From: Acidobacteriota bacterium
GTDB taxonomy: Bacteria; Acidobacteriota; Terriglobia; Terriglobales; Acidobacteriaceae
Length of the DNA stretch: 7,354 bases
Assembly (NCBI GenBank): GCA_021781255.1
Contig: JAJXXG010000614.1
Location: 1 to 7,354, forward strand
Direction: 5' to 3'
The notes beneath the pieces are model-generated. The model made no database searches, was not told the DNA's origin, and saw only the letters and a program-made list of their open reading frames with translations. Shown here one piece after another: positions 5,014-7,354 of this stretch (positions within the stretch are counted from its first letter, which is position 1; every line of letters starts with the position of its first letter). Position numbers and translations under genes: made by a program.

Positions 5014-5025
5014 CCACCCGGGTGG
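5014..5025. terminator. 12-bp palindrome between convergent genes
   Basis: CCACCCGGGTGG is a perfect palindrome in the 103-base gap between the stops of the RlpA gene (rightward) and the M1-like gene (leftward), extendable outward through G-T wobbles. Its position suits a bidirectional stop, but there is no T-run and no loop bases, so it may form only a short hairpin. Confidence 0.2.
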
Positions 5026-5056
5026 GAGGCGATTCATCCTGCAGGCGGCCAAGCGG

Positions 5057-7042
5057 CTACTGGTTGTCAGGGCGCCTGTAGGGTTTTTGGATGTACTGGC
5101 GCGCCTCGTTAACGGCGCCCTGGGTATTGTCGTTGGTCTGCACGGCAAGACGGTACTCATTCACAGCGCGATCGCGCTGGCCGGTAATGTCAAAGATCTT
5201 GCCGATGGCGATATGGCTCCATACCTCAGTCCAGGGCGGCTCGTCGTCGCCACGGAGGGCATCGCGGAAGGAGTTCACGGCGGCCTGATAGTTGCGCTGG
5301 GTAAACAGAATCTCGCCGATGCGATAGCTGGCGAGGGAGCTTAAGGGATTGGCCTCGAGAGCCTTCTTGTACTCGCCCAACGCGCCGATCAGGTCGCCCT
5401 GGGCGACGAGTTGCTGGCCTTTGAGAATGGCGACGCGCACCTGCAGATCGGGAGTGGACTTGAGCACCCAGTCATTGGGGTCGATGCTGATGCGGCGAGG
5501 ACGGCCGAAGGTATCGACCACATACTGCGTGTCGGTGCCGACGACGTCAATTTTACGGGTTTCGGTTTTGCCATCGGTCTCGATACGCAGCTCGACAGGC
5601 ATGCGAAAGAGATCGAGATCCTGGTTGATCTCGCCAATGGTGCGGAAGCCTTTGTTGTTCCCCAGCCTGTAGACGGCGTACTTGTCGGCGAAGGCCGGCG
5701 CTCCGGTGCCGTCAACCCACTGCGCGAAGAATGGCGTAAGCTGCTGCTGGCTGACCTCTTCGGATACCTTCTCAAAGTCCTCCGTGCGCATGGGCCGATC
5801 CGTGTATTGGCTGAGCGCACCTTTGAGGATGTTCGAAAAGACCTTATCGCCCACCTCGCCGCGCAGCATGTGGAAGATCATGGCGCCTTTTTCGAGGGTC
5901 ATGGACTGAAACTGCGGGGAAAAAGGATCGAGGCGTCCGGCGCTGGAGAGCGGAATGGTGTCATAGGCCAGAGCGCCGGCCGAAACATCATCGAGCGCGG
6001 CTTGAAGAGCGCTCTTGCCGCTCTGATCTTCGACATACATCAGCTCGCCGTAGCGCGACATGCCATTGGTGATCCAGGCATCGTTGAGGGTACGCGGGCT
6101 GACGAGCGATCCCCACCACTGATGTGCGATGGTGTTGGCGAGCAGGCGAATGCCGGATTTGTCGGCCACGCGCGAGCCCTGAATGGCGGCCAATCCGGGG
6201 GCCCAGGCCGCCGGCAGGGTATCGTCGGGCAGCTCCACGACGTTGAGGTAGGTGGTTTCAGGCAGGCCGAAAGTGTCTGTGAAGAAGTCAAATTCCTTCG
6301 CCGCGGTCTGGGAAAACTCGTTGCCAGCGGCCTGGTGGGAGACGGTGAGGTAAACCTTGACGTTGCCCGCCCCGGCGGAGAAGGGATCCACAAAGCGGCC
6401 GGCGATCACCGTGCCCGGAAATCCGGGTTTGGTCCACTTAAAGTCATACTCCGATCCGGGTTGGCCGTTGGAGAGATTGATGGAGATCGGGCTGCCGGTG
6501 GCGCCGCCGGCCAGGACGCGCATGCCCTGCGGGACACGGATGTGCATCTCGGCGGTGAAACGATCGGTCATGAAGCCGGTCATGGGAAACCAGCGGGCAG
6601 GATAAAGCAGATAGGTAACCGGCTCCTGAATGGCAGCGAGCTTGAGGCCTTCGACGGGGCCGTCTTCATTGCCAGTGATCGTGCCTTCGTAGGTAAAGGT
6701 CCAACGGCAGGTTTGGCCATCGGCGAAGGGCGCCGGAGCGGTCACGCGGATGGAGCCGTCGGCAGTGCGCTCTCCATCGAGGAGCTTGCCGTTTTCGTCG
6801 GTAATTTTTGTGACTTTGAGGGCGGGATGGAAGCCGAAGGTGACGGCATCAAGGCCGGGTGGAGGGGCGAAGCTGACCACGGCAGTGGCGGCGAGATGGT
6901 GGGCCGCGGTATCCAGTTCAGCGTCAATCACATAGCCCGTAATGTCGAGGGTAGGGCGCGGGCGCTGCGGCAGCGCAGGAGAGGCTGCGAGGGTGCAGAC
7001 GAGAGCCAGCAAGGCAAATCTGCGCGTCCCGAAGGAGCGCAT
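5057..7042 (-). CDS. Secreted M1-aminopeptidase-fold pseudoenzyme with C-terminal TPRs
   Basis: 661 residues from ATG 7042: signal peptide (MRSFGTRRFALLALVCTLAA, cleavage about 20-26), an M1-like beta N-domain (about 30-235), a thermolysin-like domain (about 240-445), a linker, and about three TPR-like repeats (535-650; QQLVAQGDLIGALGEYKKAL, then SYRIGEILFTQRNYQAAVNS). The fold is clear from LLANTIAHQWWGSLVSP (300-316), DAWITNGMSRYGELMYVE (321-338), TLEKGAMIFHMLRGEVGD (382-399) and FFAQWVDGTGAPAF. Every active-site residue I can align is changed: HExxH is N303-T-I-A-H307, the third zinc ligand (18 residues on) is Asn326, the GAMEN Glu is replaced in PAAWAPG (277-283), and the YEKG Tyr is Leu383. 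Zinc peptidase activity is therefore not expected; a periplasmic binding or scaffold role is inferred. In-frame starts at 7078 (ATG), 7090 (ATG, weak GGTAAAG) and 7141 (TTG) exist; 7042 gives the best signal peptide but has no clear ribosome site. Confidence 0.9.
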   Translation of the reverse strand: MRSFGTRRFALLALVCTLAASPALPQRPRPTLDITGYVIDAELDTAAHHLAATAVVSFAPPPGLDAVTFGFHPALKVTKITDENGKLLDGERTADGSIRVTAPAPFADGQTCRWTFTYEGTITGNEDGPVEGLKLAAIQEPVTYLLYPARWFPMTGFMTDRFTAEMHIRVPQGMRVLAGGATGSPISINLSNGQPGSEYDFKWTKPGFPGTVIAGRFVDPFSAGAGNVKVYLTVSHQAAGNEFSQTAAKEFDFFTDTFGLPETTYLNVVELPDDTLPAAWAPGLAAIQGSRVADKSGIRLLANTIAHQWWGSLVSPRTLNDAWITNGMSRYGELMYVEDQSGKSALQAALDDVSAGALAYDTIPLSSAGRLDPFSPQFQSMTLEKGAMIFHMLRGEVGDKVFSNILKGALSQYTDRPMRTEDFEKVSEEVSQQQLTPFFAQWVDGTGAPAFADKYAVYRLGNNKGFRTIGEINQDLDLFRMPVELRIETDGKTETRKIDVVGTDTQYVVDTFGRPRRISIDPNDWVLKSTPDLQVRVAILKGQQLVAQGDLIGALGEYKKALEANPLSSLASYRIGEILFTQRNYQAAVNSFRDALRGDDEPPWTEVWSHIAIGKIFDITGQRDRAVNEYRLAVQTNDNTQGAVNEARQYIQKPYRRPDNQ

Positions 7043-7142
7043 GATCAAAAAGCGAGAGCGTTTCAATTGGCTAACCATTCGATAGATCATCGCTTTACCG
7101 TTCGTTGGCTGCGCCGCGATCGTGTGGCCCCCGTCTTTCAAT

Positions 7143-7354
7143 GCCGATACAACCTGGTAGACGGTCAGAGATGCAGTTTAAGGCTTTTCCGGGAGAAAAC
7201 AAACCACGGATGAGCTTGAAGACAAGATGAAATCCGCCCAAAATCCCCCGCGCACCCAAAAATCCCGCGGATTCTGAAGAGGCTGCCCGCCGTGTGGATG
7301 CCGCGCCCGCGCAGTGCATGGAGGCGAAACAAAACCCCTCCGAAGCCGTGAAAA
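7143..7354. other. Right-edge region without a convincing gene
   Basis: This holds the upstream region of the M1-like gene and an imperfect tandem repeat, CCCAAAATCCC (7237-7247) and CCCAAAAATCCC (7255-7266), offset by 18 bases. A plus-strand frame is open from 7231 to the edge, with possible starts at GTG 7294 (GAAGAGG 11 bases upstream) and ATG 7318. Too little is visible to call it a gene. On the minus strand GGAGGGGTTTTGTTT (about 7340-7325) looks like the 3' arm and T-run of a terminator whose 5' arm would lie beyond the window. Confidence 0.3.
7175..7202 (-). promoter_or_regulatory. Weak promoter candidate for the M1-like gene
   Basis: On the minus strand TTGTTT (7202-7197) and TAAACT (7180-7175) are 16 bases apart, 3/6 and 4/6 to consensus. 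Transcription would begin near 7168, with a leader of 75-125 bases depending on the start codon. The same TAAACT hexamer occurs in the candidate promoter at 540-545. Confidence 0.2.

Noticed and set aside
5411..7213. A 600-codon open frame antisense to the M1-like gene
   Set aside because: It is aligned codon-for-codon opposite the real gene, so it stays open wherever the sense gene avoids TTA, CTA and TCA codons, which GC-rich genes do. The product is Gly/Arg/His-rich with no domain, and the sense strand has clear M1 and TPR motifs.
7095..7319. A 74-codon leftward open frame at the right edge
   Set aside because: The low-complexity Arg/Gly/Ser translation has no well-spaced ribosome site and overlaps the likely promoter region of the M1-like gene.

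Overview
This 7.35-kb window looks like ordinary chromosomal DNA of a GC-rich (roughly 60%), free-living bacterium. The style of the proteins suggests a soil Acidobacteriota (Terriglobia-like): a membrane-anchored TPR protein beginning MDTQTRHALKKDKF, an ECF sigma factor followed by a zinc-free membrane partner, a short RlpA, and a secreted M1-fold/TPR protein. That assignment is inference from protein style; no taxonomic marker gene is present. I see no rRNA, tRNA, CRISPR array, insertion sequence or integrase.

Layout: 87-470 (-) small unknown protein; 622-1326 (+) membrane-anchored TPR protein (YfgM/TPR_21-like); 1466-2020 (+) ECF-type RNA polymerase sigma factor; 2038-2535 (+) single-pass membrane protein, probable anti-sigma partner, 17 bases after the sigma stop; 2510-2851 (-) small YvlD/phage_holin_4_2-type membrane protein whose 3' end overlaps the preceding gene convergently; 3022-3285 (+) unknown 87-residue protein; 3409-3867 (-) phage-type GH24 lysozyme with an intact E/D/T triad; 3868-4386 a 519-base gene-free region with inverted and direct repeats; 4387-4953 (+) membrane-anchored RlpA with intact catalytic residues; 5057-7042 (-) secreted M1-aminopeptidase-fold protein with C-terminal TPRs whose metal and catalytic residues are all replaced; 7043-7354 upstream sequence without a convincing gene.

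Theme: most recognisable genes act at the cell envelope. There are two peptidoglycan-cleaving enzymes (GH24 lysozyme, RlpA lytic transglycosylase), an anchored TPR scaffold, a small polytopic membrane protein, a sigma/anti-sigma pair that could sense envelope state, and an exported pseudo-peptidase. The genes are mostly separately transcribed; only the sigma/partner pair looks like an operon.

Two observations stand out. First, the M1-family protein has lost every active-site residue I can locate (HExxH reads NTIAH, the distal Glu ligand is Asn, the GAMEN Glu and the YEKG Tyr are replaced) while the reading frame, signal peptide and TPRs are intact: a pseudoenzyme. Second, three genes lacking Shine-Dalgarno sequences (87-470, 3022-3285, 4387-4953) each carry a TANNNT -10-like hexamer exactly 6 bases before the ATG, with an in-frame TAA in the same few bases. 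This is the layout expected for leaderless transcription.
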